This document shows positions 26,148 through 35,984 of a DNA stretch of 64,000 nucleotides, piece by piece. The translations under genes were made by a program, and so were the position numbers. The DNA lies in assembly GCF_026241165.1 (NCBI RefSeq), contig NZ_JAPFQN010000005.1, positions 62,001 to 126,000 on the forward strand. The letters run 5' to 3'. Positions within the stretch are counted from its first letter, which is position 1; each line of letters begins with the position of its first letter. Below the pieces are notes generated by a model. It was given only the letters and a program-made list of their open reading frames with translations, did not search any database and was not told the origin of the DNA. This DNA comes from Mangrovivirga halotolerans (GTDB lineage Bacteria; Bacteroidota; Bacteroidia; Cytophagales; Cyclobacteriaceae).

Positions 26148-26822
26148 ATGTTGGACGGATTTTTAGGAAAACTTAAAATATTGCCATTTAGCGAATCTGA
26201 AAATGTTCAAGCAGCTTTGCCTTCAGGGCCTCCGTTTATAGCTCAATTTAACCCTGAAACCTTTAGCGTGACCAATGAATTGGAATATGCCCAGGAAGAT
26301 CCTGCCCATGGTGATGATGGAGAGGAAGCGAAATTTAAATGCATAAAGCCAAAGCAATATTCATTTGACTTTCTGTTGGATGGAACTGGGGCAACGGGAG
26401 AAAAAAAGGAGGTGTTGGCACAAATTGAATTGTTTAAAGCCACAGTAGGGTTCTTTGGTCCAATACATCGTCCCAGGTTCTTAATGCTGAGCTGGGGTAC
26501 ATTTGTAGCAAATTGTGTCCTGGAAAGTTATACAATAAATTATAAGCTTTTCAGACCTGATGGAACGCCACTCAGGGCAGTTATTTCGGCGACTTTTAAA
26601 GAACATAAACCCAAACTATTAAAGGAATTACTAAAAAACTTAGGTTCTCCTGATCTCACTCGTTCACATGATGTAAAAGAAAAAGAACAATTATGGCTTG
26701 TCAGCTATAAGGAATACGAATCGACCAATTATTATATCCATGTAGCCGAAAAAAATGGACTTGATAATATTCGAAGATTGAAAAATGGAAAGCGGTTATA
26801 TTTTCCGCCTTTAGAACAATAA
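26148..26822 (+). CDS. LysM-containing hub adaptor (Afp7/Pvc7-like)
   Basis: 224 aa. The N-terminal domain has the family motif around FIAQFNPETFSVTNELEYA and a conserved FDFLLDGTGATG segment, followed by a beta-rich core (RPRFLMLSWGTFVANCVLES). The C-terminal about 45 residues are a LysM-like motif (STNYYIHVAEKNGLDNIRRL, then a YFPP end). In Afp/PVC this protein bridges the tube and the VgrG-like spike. The LysM here is thought to be structural rather than for cell-wall binding. Confidence 0.88.
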   Translation: MLDGFLGKLKILPFSESENVQAALPSGPPFIAQFNPETFSVTNELEYAQEDPAHGDDGEEAKFKCIKPKQYSFDFLLDGTGATGEKKEVLAQIELFKATVGFFGPIHRPRFLMLSWGTFVANCVLESYTINYKLFRPDGTPLRAVISATFKEHKPKLLKELLKNLGSPDLTRSHDVKEKEQLWLVSYKEYESTNYYIHVAEKNGLDNIRRLKNGKRLYFPPLEQ

Positions 26823-26825
26823 GCT

Positions 26826-28580
26826 ATGCCTAGTATACCAAACCCGGATTTAATTAATAAAACGGATACATCGTTAACAACTTTTACTATTGAAGTTAAT
26901 GGAGAAGTAATACCTGCTACCTATAATGTGGTTTCAATTGACATCAGCCAGACAATTAATCAAATATCTTTTACACGAATTTTACTTTATGACGGGGATG
27001 CTGCCAAGCAAGAATTTGAAATAAGTACTGGTAACACATTCGAAACCGGTAGCAATATAGTTGTTAAATCAGGGTACAATCTCAATGAAAAAAAGCTTTT
27101 TAGTGGAGTAGTAACCAAACAAAGAATTAAGATTAAAAGATCCGGAGGCAGCTTGCTTTATATTGAAGCAAGGGATGAAGCTTTTAAAATGACCTTAGAT
27201 CGTAAATCACGATACTTTAAAGAGCTTTCCGACGGAGATTTGTTTGATCAAATTTGTCAGGAATACGGAATATCAACAGATATAGAGCTATTGGGTGAGC
27301 CTTATCCTGAAATAGTTCAATATCAAGTAAGTGATTGGGATTTCATTGTGACCCGCGCTGAGCGTTTAGGGCATTATTGTCTTTATTCGAGTGGAAAACT
27401 TAAAATAAAAAAAATGGTCCCGTCAATTTCTGCAGTTGGAAAGTTTACCTATGGCGTGGATATTCTTGATGCAGATCTGGAACTGGAATCTAGAACACAG
27501 TTCGAATCGGTCGAGGCTTCAGCCTGGGACTATACCAGTCAGGAATTAATTAAAACTGATATATCTGAAGTTAATGATCCAGATCATGGATTTAGGGAAG
27601 GAAATAAAATTGCAGAGGTAGGTAAAGTAAATCCGCTGAGTCTAAAACATAGCGGATCACTTACTCAACAGGAAATAGAAACATGGGCAGAAGCCCAAAT
27701 GATTAAATCAAGATTTGCTAAAATTCGAGGTACTGTAAAAGTTCAAGGTACTTCAGGTATTTTTCCCGGTGATTCTGTAGAACTAAAGGGAGTGGGTAAG
27801 CGGTTCTCCGGAAATGCATTTGTTTCCGGGATTCGACATACCATAGGAGATGGTAATTGGACAACTACTTTACAAATAGGTCATTCAGAAAAATGGCACC
27901 TGGAACAATATCAGGTAAACTCTTTGCCCGGAGCTTATTTTAATCCTGCCATAAATGGATTGCAAATCGGAGTGGTTACTCAATTGCAAGAAGACCCTGC
28001 CGGTGAAAATAGAATCTTAGTTAAAATTCCATCAATAAATAATGATGACGAAGGAACATGGTGTCGATTAGCTCTACCAGATGCGGGTGCAAACAGGGGA
28101 ATTGTCTGGCTACCTGAAATTGATGATGAAGTCATCGTAGGCTTTATTAATGATGATCCAAATTATCCGGTGGTCCTGGGGATGTTGCATAGTAGTGCAA
28201 AGCCTTCACCACTTGACGCTTCTGATGATAACCATATTAAGGGAATAATTACAAGGGGTGATATGCGCATTACATTTGACGATGAAAAAAATATACTATC
28301 CTTACTTACTCCTTCAGGTAATACCATCATGCTAAATGAAGATGGTGGAAATATCTCAATAAATGACGAAAACGATAATAAGATAATCCTGGATTCCAAT
28401 GGGATAACCATTGAAAGCAGCAAGGATATCATTATGAAGGCTCAGGGAGATATAAAAACAGAAGGCGTTAACATAAAAAATTCCGCTAGTGCCGGATTTG
28501 AGGCTGAAGGCAGTGCAAGCTCAAAGCTTTCAAGTAGTGGGACAATGGATATTAAAGGTTCAATAGTAAACATAAATTAA
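26826..28580 (+). CDS. VgrG/gp27-gp5-like spike hub (Afp8/Pvc8)
   Basis: 584 aa. Residues about 1-370 form gp27-like hub domains (FEIEVNGEVIP-type start, GYNLNEKKLFSGVVTK, ARDEAFKMTLDRKS). About 375-460 is a gp5-type OB fold (GVVTQLQEDPAGENRILVKIP, WCRLALPDAGANRGIVWLPE, DDEVIVGFINDDPNYPVVLG). The C-terminal 100 residues are short beta repeats (SLLTPSGNTIMLNEDG, KIILDSNGITIES) forming the trimeric needle. The PAAR tip gene follows directly. No extra enzymatic C-terminal domain is fused. Confidence 0.93.
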   Translation: MPSIPNPDLINKTDTSLTTFTIEVNGEVIPATYNVVSIDISQTINQISFTRILLYDGDAAKQEFEISTGNTFETGSNIVVKSGYNLNEKKLFSGVVTKQRIKIKRSGGSLLYIEARDEAFKMTLDRKSRYFKELSDGDLFDQICQEYGISTDIELLGEPYPEIVQYQVSDWDFIVTRAERLGHYCLYSSGKLKIKKMVPSISAVGKFTYGVDILDADLELESRTQFESVEASAWDYTSQELIKTDISEVNDPDHGFREGNKIAEVGKVNPLSLKHSGSLTQQEIETWAEAQMIKSRFAKIRGTVKVQGTSGIFPGDSVELKGVGKRFSGNAFVSGIRHTIGDGNWTTTLQIGHSEKWHLEQYQVNSLPGAYFNPAINGLQIGVVTQLQEDPAGENRILVKIPSINNDDEGTWCRLALPDAGANRGIVWLPEIDDEVIVGFINDDPNYPVVLGMLHSSAKPSPLDASDDNHIKGIITRGDMRITFDDEKNILSLLTPSGNTIMLNEDGGNISINDENDNKIILDSNGITIESSKDIIMKAQGDIKTEGVNIKNSASAGFEAEGSASSKLSSSGTMDIKGSIVNIN

Positions 28581-28581
28581 T

Positions 28582-28875
28582 ATGCCAGCAGCAGCAAGGA
28601 TAACTGATTTTCATACATGCCCACTAATTAATCCAGGTGGTGTGCCCCATGCAGGAGGGCCAATACTGCCTCCTGGTAGCCCTACAGTACTGATAGGTGG
28701 TGTGCCAGCAGCAACAGTAGGGGACATGTGTTCGTGTGCCGGCCCTCCGGATTCTATCGTTATGGGATCGGGAACTGTTATGATTGGAGGGAAACCGGCT
28801 GCCAGGTTAGGAGATAGTACAGCCCATGGTGGAACTATAGCTGCTGGATTATTAACCGTAAATATAGGAGGATAA
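28582..28875 (+). CDS. PAAR-repeat spike tip protein (Afp10/Pvc10)
   Basis: 97 aa with the PAAR layout: RITDFHTCPL, GGVPHAGGPILPPGSPTVLIGG, PAATVGDMCSC and GGKPAARLGDSTAHGG. His and Cys residues are placed as in the zinc-binding tip of the cone. It sharpens the VgrG needle. It abuts both neighbours and has no C-terminal toxin extension. Confidence 0.95.
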   Translation: MPAAARITDFHTCPLINPGGVPHAGGPILPPGSPTVLIGGVPAATVGDMCSCAGPPDSIVMGSGTVMIGGKPAARLGDSTAHGGTIAAGLLTVNIGG

Positions 28876-29280
28876 ATGGAATTTGATCAGGAATTTTTAG
28901 GACAAGGCTGGAGTTTTCCACCTGCTTTTACCAGAACTCAAAATCAGGTTGAAATGTCTAAAGGTATTCAGGATATCTATGAAAGCTTAGAGATAATTTT
29001 TACTACGAGTTTAGGAGAAAGAGTCATGAATCCAACATTTGGATGCAGTTTAGCTGAGTCAGTTTTTGATGCTTTGAATACCGGAATGCTGGCATATTTG
29101 AGAAACTTAATTGAAACAGCAATCCTTTATCATGAACCAAGAATTGATGCGGAAAATGTCAACCTGGATGTAGATCAGAATAATGGCATCTTATTTATCA
29201 AAGTAGATTTTAAAGTAAGAACTGATAATTCAAGGTATAATTATGTCTACCCATTCTATTTAAAGGAGGCTAACCAGTAA
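28876..29280 (+). CDS. gp25/GPW-like baseplate protein (Afp9/Pvc9)
   Basis: 134 aa. GLGWSFPPAF-type start (LGQGWSFPPAF), followed by IQDIYESLEIIFTTSLGERVMNPTFG, the gp25 signature, and the ETAILYHEPRI segment. gp25 anchors the first sheath ring to the baseplate wedges. It sits between PAAR and the large wedge gene, as in other eCIS operons. Confidence 0.93.
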   Translation: MEFDQEFLGQGWSFPPAFTRTQNQVEMSKGIQDIYESLEIIFTTSLGERVMNPTFGCSLAESVFDALNTGMLAYLRNLIETAILYHEPRIDAENVNLDVDQNNGILFIKVDFKVRTDNSRYNYVYPFYLKEANQ

Positions 29281-29282
29281 TT

Positions 29283-32200
29283 ATGGCTAAGAAATGTGAC
29301 CAAAGCAACCCTTTTAAACACAGCGGCACTAGTCAAAGTGACCGATATATAAGTTCATTGTATCCCGAAAATGTAAAAGTAGATGGAAGAGACATTAAGG
29401 ATATAATAGTTTTTGCAAAGAAGTATAGTCAATTTATTAAGTATTATGACCCTAAAAATTTTCCAGATAACAACTGGGAAGCATATTTCGAGAATGATCC
29501 GTCAGCTATTTTTGCTTCAATTATTAATACTCCTAAAAGTATATACTTTGATTTTCACAAAAGCTTAATCATTTTTCTTGAATCAGATAAATCAGCTGAT
29601 TTAACTATTTTAAAATCTCATTATAAATTATTTATATATCTCCCTATAATATTAATAAAGGAGATAAGTAACCACTATGGCTTACTAGTTGGCACTCATC
29701 CTTTAAAAGCATTTATTTCAAATCAATTTGATCGGGATTTAAAACTAGCACTTGAAAGAATTATTGCTAATTATAAAGGCGCCATTAACCAGAATGTTGT
29801 TGATGGAGGAGCTATAGATGTTAATAATTTCACTTTGCCAGGGAGCATAACAATACCAGATGAGGTACTAAGTGAAATTGAAGGAATGACGTCTATAAGT
29901 GACTTAGATTTAAATGAAAAGTTTGTTTCAGAAGTTTTACTCTCTGATTGGACATCTTTTTATAATGGCATTCCTGCAGATGAAGATCCTTTTTTAGAAG
30001 GAACAACCATATATGAAAAGATTTATGATGCCCTGAATTATAGTTTATTATCTGGACAAATCAATAAGATTTACGCCGGTGTTGAAAATCTTATTCTTGA
30101 AGCCATAAAATATTTTGAACAGAGCCTGGAAGATAATCAGGAGCATAAACCAGATTATGCTTTGTTTTTATCATTTGTTCATTTGTTTAAAATCAATCAA
30201 AATCAACTCAACCAATTAACTAAAAGACATTTAGATTATTATTACAGGGAAATCCTAAGTCTCTCTCCCAAAAATGCGGAACCTCAAAAGGCTTACGTGA
30301 CAATTGAATTAGCAAAAAATGTCAGTGAATATTTACTTAAATCCGGCACACTATTTAAAAATGGAAAAGATGATTTAGGAAATGATGTTCATTTTAAATC
30401 AGAGCAGGATATCGTAATTAATAAGGCGGTTGTTAAAAACCTTAAGTCATTCTACCAGCCTGAGATTAAATCCAGTCCAACCAATTTTTTGATTCCTTAT
30501 TCAGCTGAGAATGTTAAAACCTCAGATGGTATTGATGAACCGCTAAAGGATAAACAAACTAGCTGGCCGGCATTTGGACCGCTAACTTCAGGTGGAGAAC
30601 CTTCCATGCCTTTCGCTCGATTGGGTTTCGCTATTGCTGATAAAAAATTGTTTTTAACTCAAGGAAAAAGAACAATTGTAGTCGCTGCAGAACTAACATT
30701 AAATGCTGGCATTGAAGATTTAAAAGGGTTATTTAAAGTCCGCCTTACAGGAGAAAAAAAATGGATTGAGCTTGGATCAAATGAGAAATCCGAGGTCCAG
30801 GTGATTTTATTTGGGACTGTTCTATTTACAATTATTACTATCAAGGCAGAAGAAGAGCCTGTAATGTCGTTTAATACTGAGATACATGAGAGAGATTATG
30901 AAACTTCCTATCCTGTATTGGAATATGTTTTTGACTTTGACAAAAAGGAATTAAATGAAAATTTGTTTAAGCGATATACTGAGTTAAAAAAAATGAAATT
31001 CAAAAATATTAGCATTTTTTCAGTAGTAGAAAATGTTAAAGATTTTATTTTACAAAATGATAACGGTATAGTCGATATTTCAAAGCCATTTAATCTTTTC
31101 GGTTCATTACCAACTGAAGGATCTTCGTTTATTATCGGAAGTAATGAATTAAATTCAAAGCCTCTCCAATGGTTGGGTTTGGATTTGAAATATAAAGAGC
31201 AATATGGTCAGTTTTCTTATTATACAAAGGTTAATCCGGATAACTTCAAATGGAAGTTTAGCTATTTAAAAAATGGAGTCTGGGAGGGCGATACCTTTGC
31301 CGATAGAGACATGTTTACCAATTCTAACCTCTATACTGCTTCTCAAAACCATGCCCTACTTCTAAATAATCTTGATGAAATTAGTGTAGATGATAAATTA
31401 TCCTCAGAAAATAAGCCCTATACCAATGCTGCCTCCAACGGTTACTTCAAATTTTCATTAGGAAGAGGATTTGGTCATGATGATTATTTAGATGCCAAAA
31501 CTTTAGCATTAATTGGTAAAGCAGGGGGTAGTAGCTATACGGTACCTACAAATGTTAATGCAACCAATCAGATTCCTAAAAAACCATATGATGCCGTAGT
31601 CAATGATTTTAAATTAAGTTATGAAACCACTATTGATGAAGTACAACAAATATTTCATTTATATCCATTTGGAGAGACAACTGTTACCAAGAGTAATCAG
31701 GAATTTTTAATCCCCAATATTGAAAATGAAGGAGAATTATATATTGGTATTGAAAATCTGAAACCACCTCAAAAAATATCTCTATTATTTCAACTTGATG
31801 AAGGATCCTCTAATCCTCTCAAACTACCTACGAAGGTATCCTGGCATTATTTAGTTAGAAATGAGTGGATAAAATTTGACGAACAAGATATTGATGATAA
31901 AACAAATAATCTTACCGGTACCGGATTGGTAGGATTGTCGTTTCCAGGAAACGCAGATACAAAGCATGATATTTTAGACAACTCCTTCCATTGGATAAAA
32001 TTGTCAGTAGAAAAGGATAGCGACTCATTAAATAATATTATTTCTATTAATGCTCAGGCTGTACAAGTTTCATTTGATAATCAAAATAATGATCCTTTGT
32101 TTCCCGGTAAAATTGTATCTGAGGGAGAAATATCAAAATTAAAATTAAGTAATTCATCTGTAAAAAAAGTTTCTCAACCTTATGACTCTTTTGATGGACG

Positions 32201-32903
32201 TGCGATTGAAACGGATGAACAATTCTATGTTCGGGTTAGTGAACGCCTTAGGCATAAAGACAGGGCAGTGACAATATGGGATTATGAAAAACTTATACTT
32301 CAAGAATTCCCTGAGATATATAGAGCTAAATGCATTACCCATACTGAGGTATGTCGAGATGATCAAAATAATATCATAGCTGATAATGAAATAAAACCTG
32401 GACATGTATTAGTAGTTACAGTGCCTGATCTTACTGATAGTCAGTTAAAAAACTCTTTAAGACCTTATACTAAGAAAAGTACACTGGTAAAAGTCAGGGA
32501 GTTTTTGAGTAGCCGTATTTCACCATTTGTTCAGTTAGAAGTGCAAAACCCGAAATTTGAAGAAATACAAGTTGATTTCAAGGTGTCCTTTATGCCAGAG
32601 ATTGGAGATATTCAGTTTTATACGACATTATTAAACCAATCTATAATTGAATTTTTATCCCCCTGGGCATTTAACAACAATGCAGAAATAAGTTTTGGAG
32701 GTAAAATACATAAGTCTGCAATCATCAACTTTATAGAAGAACAAGAGCATGTAGACTATGTCAAAGATTTTAAAATGTACCATAAAAAAGATGTATCCAT
32801 AATAGATAGTGATTGGAACAAGGTTGATCATGAAGTAATAGAATCTAGCGTTTCACGGACAATTTTTGTTTCTCATGAGACGCATATTATTAACGAGATA
32901 TAA
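29283..32903 (+). CDS. Baseplate J-like wedge protein (Afp11/Pvc11)
   Basis: 1206 aa, one of the two large wedge proteins of the baseplate. The C-terminal third carries the recognisable baseplate_J-like core (GRAIETDEQFYVRVSERLRHKDR, AVTIWDYEKLILQEFPE, and PGHVLVVTVPDLTDSQ), and the protein has a large N-terminal region with helical and beta parts lacking motifs I can name. The length is typical for eCIS Afp11 homologues. It lies between gp25 and the Afp12 homologue. Confidence 0.9.
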   Translation: MAKKCDQSNPFKHSGTSQSDRYISSLYPENVKVDGRDIKDIIVFAKKYSQFIKYYDPKNFPDNNWEAYFENDPSAIFASIINTPKSIYFDFHKSLIIFLESDKSADLTILKSHYKLFIYLPIILIKEISNHYGLLVGTHPLKAFISNQFDRDLKLALERIIANYKGAINQNVVDGGAIDVNNFTLPGSITIPDEVLSEIEGMTSISDLDLNEKFVSEVLLSDWTSFYNGIPADEDPFLEGTTIYEKIYDALNYSLLSGQINKIYAGVENLILEAIKYFEQSLEDNQEHKPDYALFLSFVHLFKINQNQLNQLTKRHLDYYYREILSLSPKNAEPQKAYVTIELAKNVSEYLLKSGTLFKNGKDDLGNDVHFKSEQDIVINKAVVKNLKSFYQPEIKSSPTNFLIPYSAENVKTSDGIDEPLKDKQTSWPAFGPLTSGGEPSMPFARLGFAIADKKLFLTQGKRTIVVAAELTLNAGIEDLKGLFKVRLTGEKKWIELGSNEKSEVQVILFGTVLFTIITIKAEEEPVMSFNTEIHERDYETSYPVLEYVFDFDKKELNENLFKRYTELKKMKFKNISIFSVVENVKDFILQNDNGIVDISKPFNLFGSLPTEGSSFIIGSNELNSKPLQWLGLDLKYKEQYGQFSYYTKVNPDNFKWKFSYLKNGVWEGDTFADRDMFTNSNLYTASQNHALLLNNLDEISVDDKLSSENKPYTNAASNGYFKFSLGRGFGHDDYLDAKTLALIGKAGGSSYTVPTNVNATNQIPKKPYDAVVNDFKLSYETTIDEVQQIFHLYPFGETTVTKSNQEFLIPNIENEGELYIGIENLKPPQKISLLFQLDEGSSNPLKLPTKVSWHYLVRNEWIKFDEQDIDDKTNNLTGTGLVGLSFPGNADTKHDILDNSFHWIKLSVEKDSDSLNNIISINAQAVQVSFDNQNNDPLFPGKIVSEGEISKLKLSNSSVKKVSQPYDSFDGRAIETDEQFYVRVSERLRHKDRAVTIWDYEKLILQEFPEIYRAKCITHTEVCRDDQNNIIADNEIKPGHVLVVTVPDLTDSQLKNSLRPYTKKSTLVKVREFLSSRISPFVQLEVQNPKFEEIQVDFKVSFMPEIGDIQFYTTLLNQSIIEFLSPWAFNNNAEISFGGKIHKSAIINFIEEQEHVDYVKDFKMYHKKDVSIIDSDWNKVDHEVIESSVSRTIFVSHETHIINEI

Positions 32904-32908
32904 TTGAT

Positions 32909-35900
32909 ATGACAGAACCAGTTGTTATAGATAAAAATAGAACTTTATTACCGGCAAAAGATTATAATTATCTTAGAAGTCTGGGAATTGAGCATATTCA
33001 AAAGCTATCAGGCAAGTTATGGACTGATCATAATAGTCATGATCCGGGTATTACTATATTAGAAATTTTAAGCTATGCATTAACAGACTTAAGTTATCGG
33101 ACATCCTTTGACATGAAGGATATTCTTACCAGGCCAAATGGTGGATTTGATAAACCTGATATTAGTAGTTTTTTTCCTGCTCATGAAATTTTAACAAGTA
33201 ATCCATTATCAATAATCGATTATCGAAAATTACTTGTAAAGATCGAAGGCATTAAAAATGCATGGCTAAATCCAATGACCGATTCTGAACTAAGTGATTA
33301 CAGGTCTTCTGAAATACCGATTTTTGCAAATTGTAAGGAAGAAAAATTGGATTTTAAACCCCAAAACGATCAAGGTAAAGATAATCATCCCATAAAATTA
33401 ACAGGGCTTTACAAAGTTTTACTGGAGTTGGAAATTGATGATAAATTTGGGTCACTCAATGATTATGACCTTATTTATGTTGTTGCAAAAGGTCCTTTAA
33501 AAGGATTAAAACTTAACTTAAGTATCCAAGATGAAAAATTTGTCGATAAGGACTTGCCATTTGAGGAAGATTTTACCTCGCTAACAATAGATAATCCTCC
33601 TGCAGAGATATTTCAAGGAATATGGCAAACTGGCTTAACAGTCGAATATTCAAATGGCACTATCATATCCTTCACAGATGTGCGGATTAGAATTATTTCT
33701 GATAAACCTGATTCTGATTTACCCTCTCTGGAAGTAACTTCCACTAAACTGGAAAATGTACTATTGGATAAAGAAGAAAATAGTTTGTTTCCTGTTTTTT
33801 GGGCCAAACAGCAATCTATAAATAAAATATTAAATAAGGCTTGTTGTGTCTTGAATGCACACAGAAATTTATCTGAGGACTTTTTAAAGATTGATATAGT
33901 AAAATCTTGCAGAATATCTATTTGCGCAGATATGATTCTAAAGCCTGACGCCGATATAGAATTAGTTCAAGCTAAAACCTATCATGCAATTGAACAATAT
34001 TTCAATCCTCAACTAAAATTTTATACACTTTCAGAGTTATTGGAAGAAGGGATTAGTACGGATGAAATATTTAATGGCCCTTTCATTGATTATGATTTTA
34101 AATGTTCAAATGAAAAGGTATTTACAAAGCCGGGTTTTAATAAAGTTAATGAACTCAAAGCAACACAACTCAGGCGTTTTATTCATACTTCTGATATTAT
34201 AAATATCTTAATGGATTTTGAAGAAGTAGTTGCTGTCAAGAATGTTTTACTTAGAAAATATGATTCTGAGGGTAAACCAATTGGTGATAGCCAAAAGTGG
34301 TGTATGGAAATTCCTCCAGATCATCAGCCATTTTTGTATCTGGAAACTTCGAAAATACTTTTCTATAAAAACAATATCCCTTATACAGCAAAAACTATAG
34401 AATTTGAAAATACCCTAAACCAATTAAGGGAACTTTCAAAAAAATCAGCGTATGTCTCACTGGGACAAATCCTGCCGGTCGAACCGGGGAAATATAGAAA
34501 TATAGATGAATATTTTACCATTCAAGATGATTTGCCCTTAAACTATGGAATAAGCGAAGAGGGCTTACCTTCTTCTGCTTCCCCGGAAAGAAGAGCTAAG
34601 GCAAAGCAACTGAAAGGTTACTTAACATTCTATGATCAATTACTAGCTGATTATTTACAGCAACTCTCTAACTTCAGAAAGCTATTTTCCTTAGACACAA
34701 GTGTGAAGCAGACATATTTTAGCAAATATCTCGATAATTCGATAATGACAGGAGTTGATAAGGATTTTGAAAGTGAAATGTACATTGAAGATGGAGGAGT
34801 TCCAGCTTTATCAAATAATCTTAAACGAAATAAACTTACTGAGAGCAACGAACTTTATTATATCCGTAAAAATCAAATATTAGATCATCTGTTAGCACGA
34901 TTTGCTGAGCAATTTACAGATTATGTTATGATGAGTTATTCTCTGGATGGGGATAAGTTAAAAATTGGAGATGACTTAATTGAAGATAAAACAAGTTTCT
35001 TGAAGTTATACCCAAAACTTAGCAGGGAACGAGGTAAGGCCTTTAATTATCGTCCGGAAGACCTTACCGAAATTTGGAATACAAAAAATGTATCCGGATT
35101 TGAAAAACGCCTGAGCCGTCTTCTGGGAATAAGCAGTTATTTAAGACGTGATCTTCATTGTAATGAAATAGTTACAACAATGGCTAAATCAAGAAAAACA
35201 GGCAATAAACACCAGGCTGTTTTTAAAGATCAACAGAATAAAATAATATTTAAATCTAAAGAGAAATTTGATAAAAAAACAAAGGCGCAGGAGAACAGTA
35301 CAAAAGTTTTCCAAGGAGTTAGATTTGCTGAATCATATAGCGTAAATGATAATGGTTCAGGGAATTATCATTTTACTATTTCCGGAGGTGGAATTACCCT
35401 GACTCACGATGAAATTTTCAATTCTCCCCAGGAAGCATATGAAGTAATCCATAATATCATTAAGGCTTACGACCAGATACTTAATTCAGATGATATATGT
35501 ATTGATGAAGGATTTCATCTTATTGAGCATATATTATTAAGGCCTTTTCATGATAATGACCCGTTGATGAGTGTCTGCTTGCCCGAAGATTGTGACTTCT
35601 GTGGAGAAGAAGACCCATATTCATTCAGGGTGTCACTTGTGTTACCATACTGGCCAGGGCGGTTTAACAATATGCATTTCAGACAATTTTTTGAGCAAAT
35701 GGCGAGAAAAGAAATTCCCGCCCATATTCATTTAAAAATCTGTTGGGTAAGCAATGAGCAAATGAAAGAACTAGATGAGAAATATAAAACCTGGCTTGAA
35801 GCTAAGGCTGATAAAGATATCGATCCTTCTATACTCAGCAGTGCGCTGGGGGACCTTTTGTCAATATTACAAAACTTAAAAACTATAAACCCGAAAGCTA

Positions 35901-35974
35901 CACTTCATGATTGTGAAGAGGATGGGGATGAAAACCCTGTTCGGCTTGGGAATACAAATTTAGGCATATTTTAA
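32909..35974 (+). CDS. Baseplate wedge protein (Afp12/Pvc12-like)
   Basis: 1021 aa. The N-terminus has the family motif WTDHNSHDPGITILEILSYA followed by LTDLSYRTSFDMKDIL, found in eCIS Afp12-type wedge proteins. The middle contains KAKQLKGYLTFYDQLLADYLQQL, and the C-terminal region a conserved GFHLIEHILLRPF, then a cysteine-rich CLPEDCDFCGEEDPYS and the IPAHIHLKICW segment. The four clustered cysteines suggest a metal site. Together with Afp11 it forms the six wedges around the hub. Confidence 0.9.
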   Translation: MTEPVVIDKNRTLLPAKDYNYLRSLGIEHIQKLSGKLWTDHNSHDPGITILEILSYALTDLSYRTSFDMKDILTRPNGGFDKPDISSFFPAHEILTSNPLSIIDYRKLLVKIEGIKNAWLNPMTDSELSDYRSSEIPIFANCKEEKLDFKPQNDQGKDNHPIKLTGLYKVLLELEIDDKFGSLNDYDLIYVVAKGPLKGLKLNLSIQDEKFVDKDLPFEEDFTSLTIDNPPAEIFQGIWQTGLTVEYSNGTIISFTDVRIRIISDKPDSDLPSLEVTSTKLENVLLDKEENSLFPVFWAKQQSINKILNKACCVLNAHRNLSEDFLKIDIVKSCRISICADMILKPDADIELVQAKTYHAIEQYFNPQLKFYTLSELLEEGISTDEIFNGPFIDYDFKCSNEKVFTKPGFNKVNELKATQLRRFIHTSDIINILMDFEEVVAVKNVLLRKYDSEGKPIGDSQKWCMEIPPDHQPFLYLETSKILFYKNNIPYTAKTIEFENTLNQLRELSKKSAYVSLGQILPVEPGKYRNIDEYFTIQDDLPLNYGISEEGLPSSASPERRAKAKQLKGYLTFYDQLLADYLQQLSNFRKLFSLDTSVKQTYFSKYLDNSIMTGVDKDFESEMYIEDGGVPALSNNLKRNKLTESNELYYIRKNQILDHLLARFAEQFTDYVMMSYSLDGDKLKIGDDLIEDKTSFLKLYPKLSRERGKAFNYRPEDLTEIWNTKNVSGFEKRLSRLLGISSYLRRDLHCNEIVTTMAKSRKTGNKHQAVFKDQQNKIIFKSKEKFDKKTKAQENSTKVFQGVRFAESYSVNDNGSGNYHFTISGGGITLTHDEIFNSPQEAYEVIHNIIKAYDQILNSDDICIDEGFHLIEHILLRPFHDNDPLMSVCLPEDCDFCGEEDPYSFRVSLVLPYWPGRFNNMHFRQFFEQMARKEIPAHIHLKICWVSNEQMKELDEKYKTWLEAKADKDIDPSILSSALGDLLSILQNLKTINPKATLHDCEEDGDENPVRLGNTNLGIF

Positions 35975-35984
35975 ATTATAAGCT

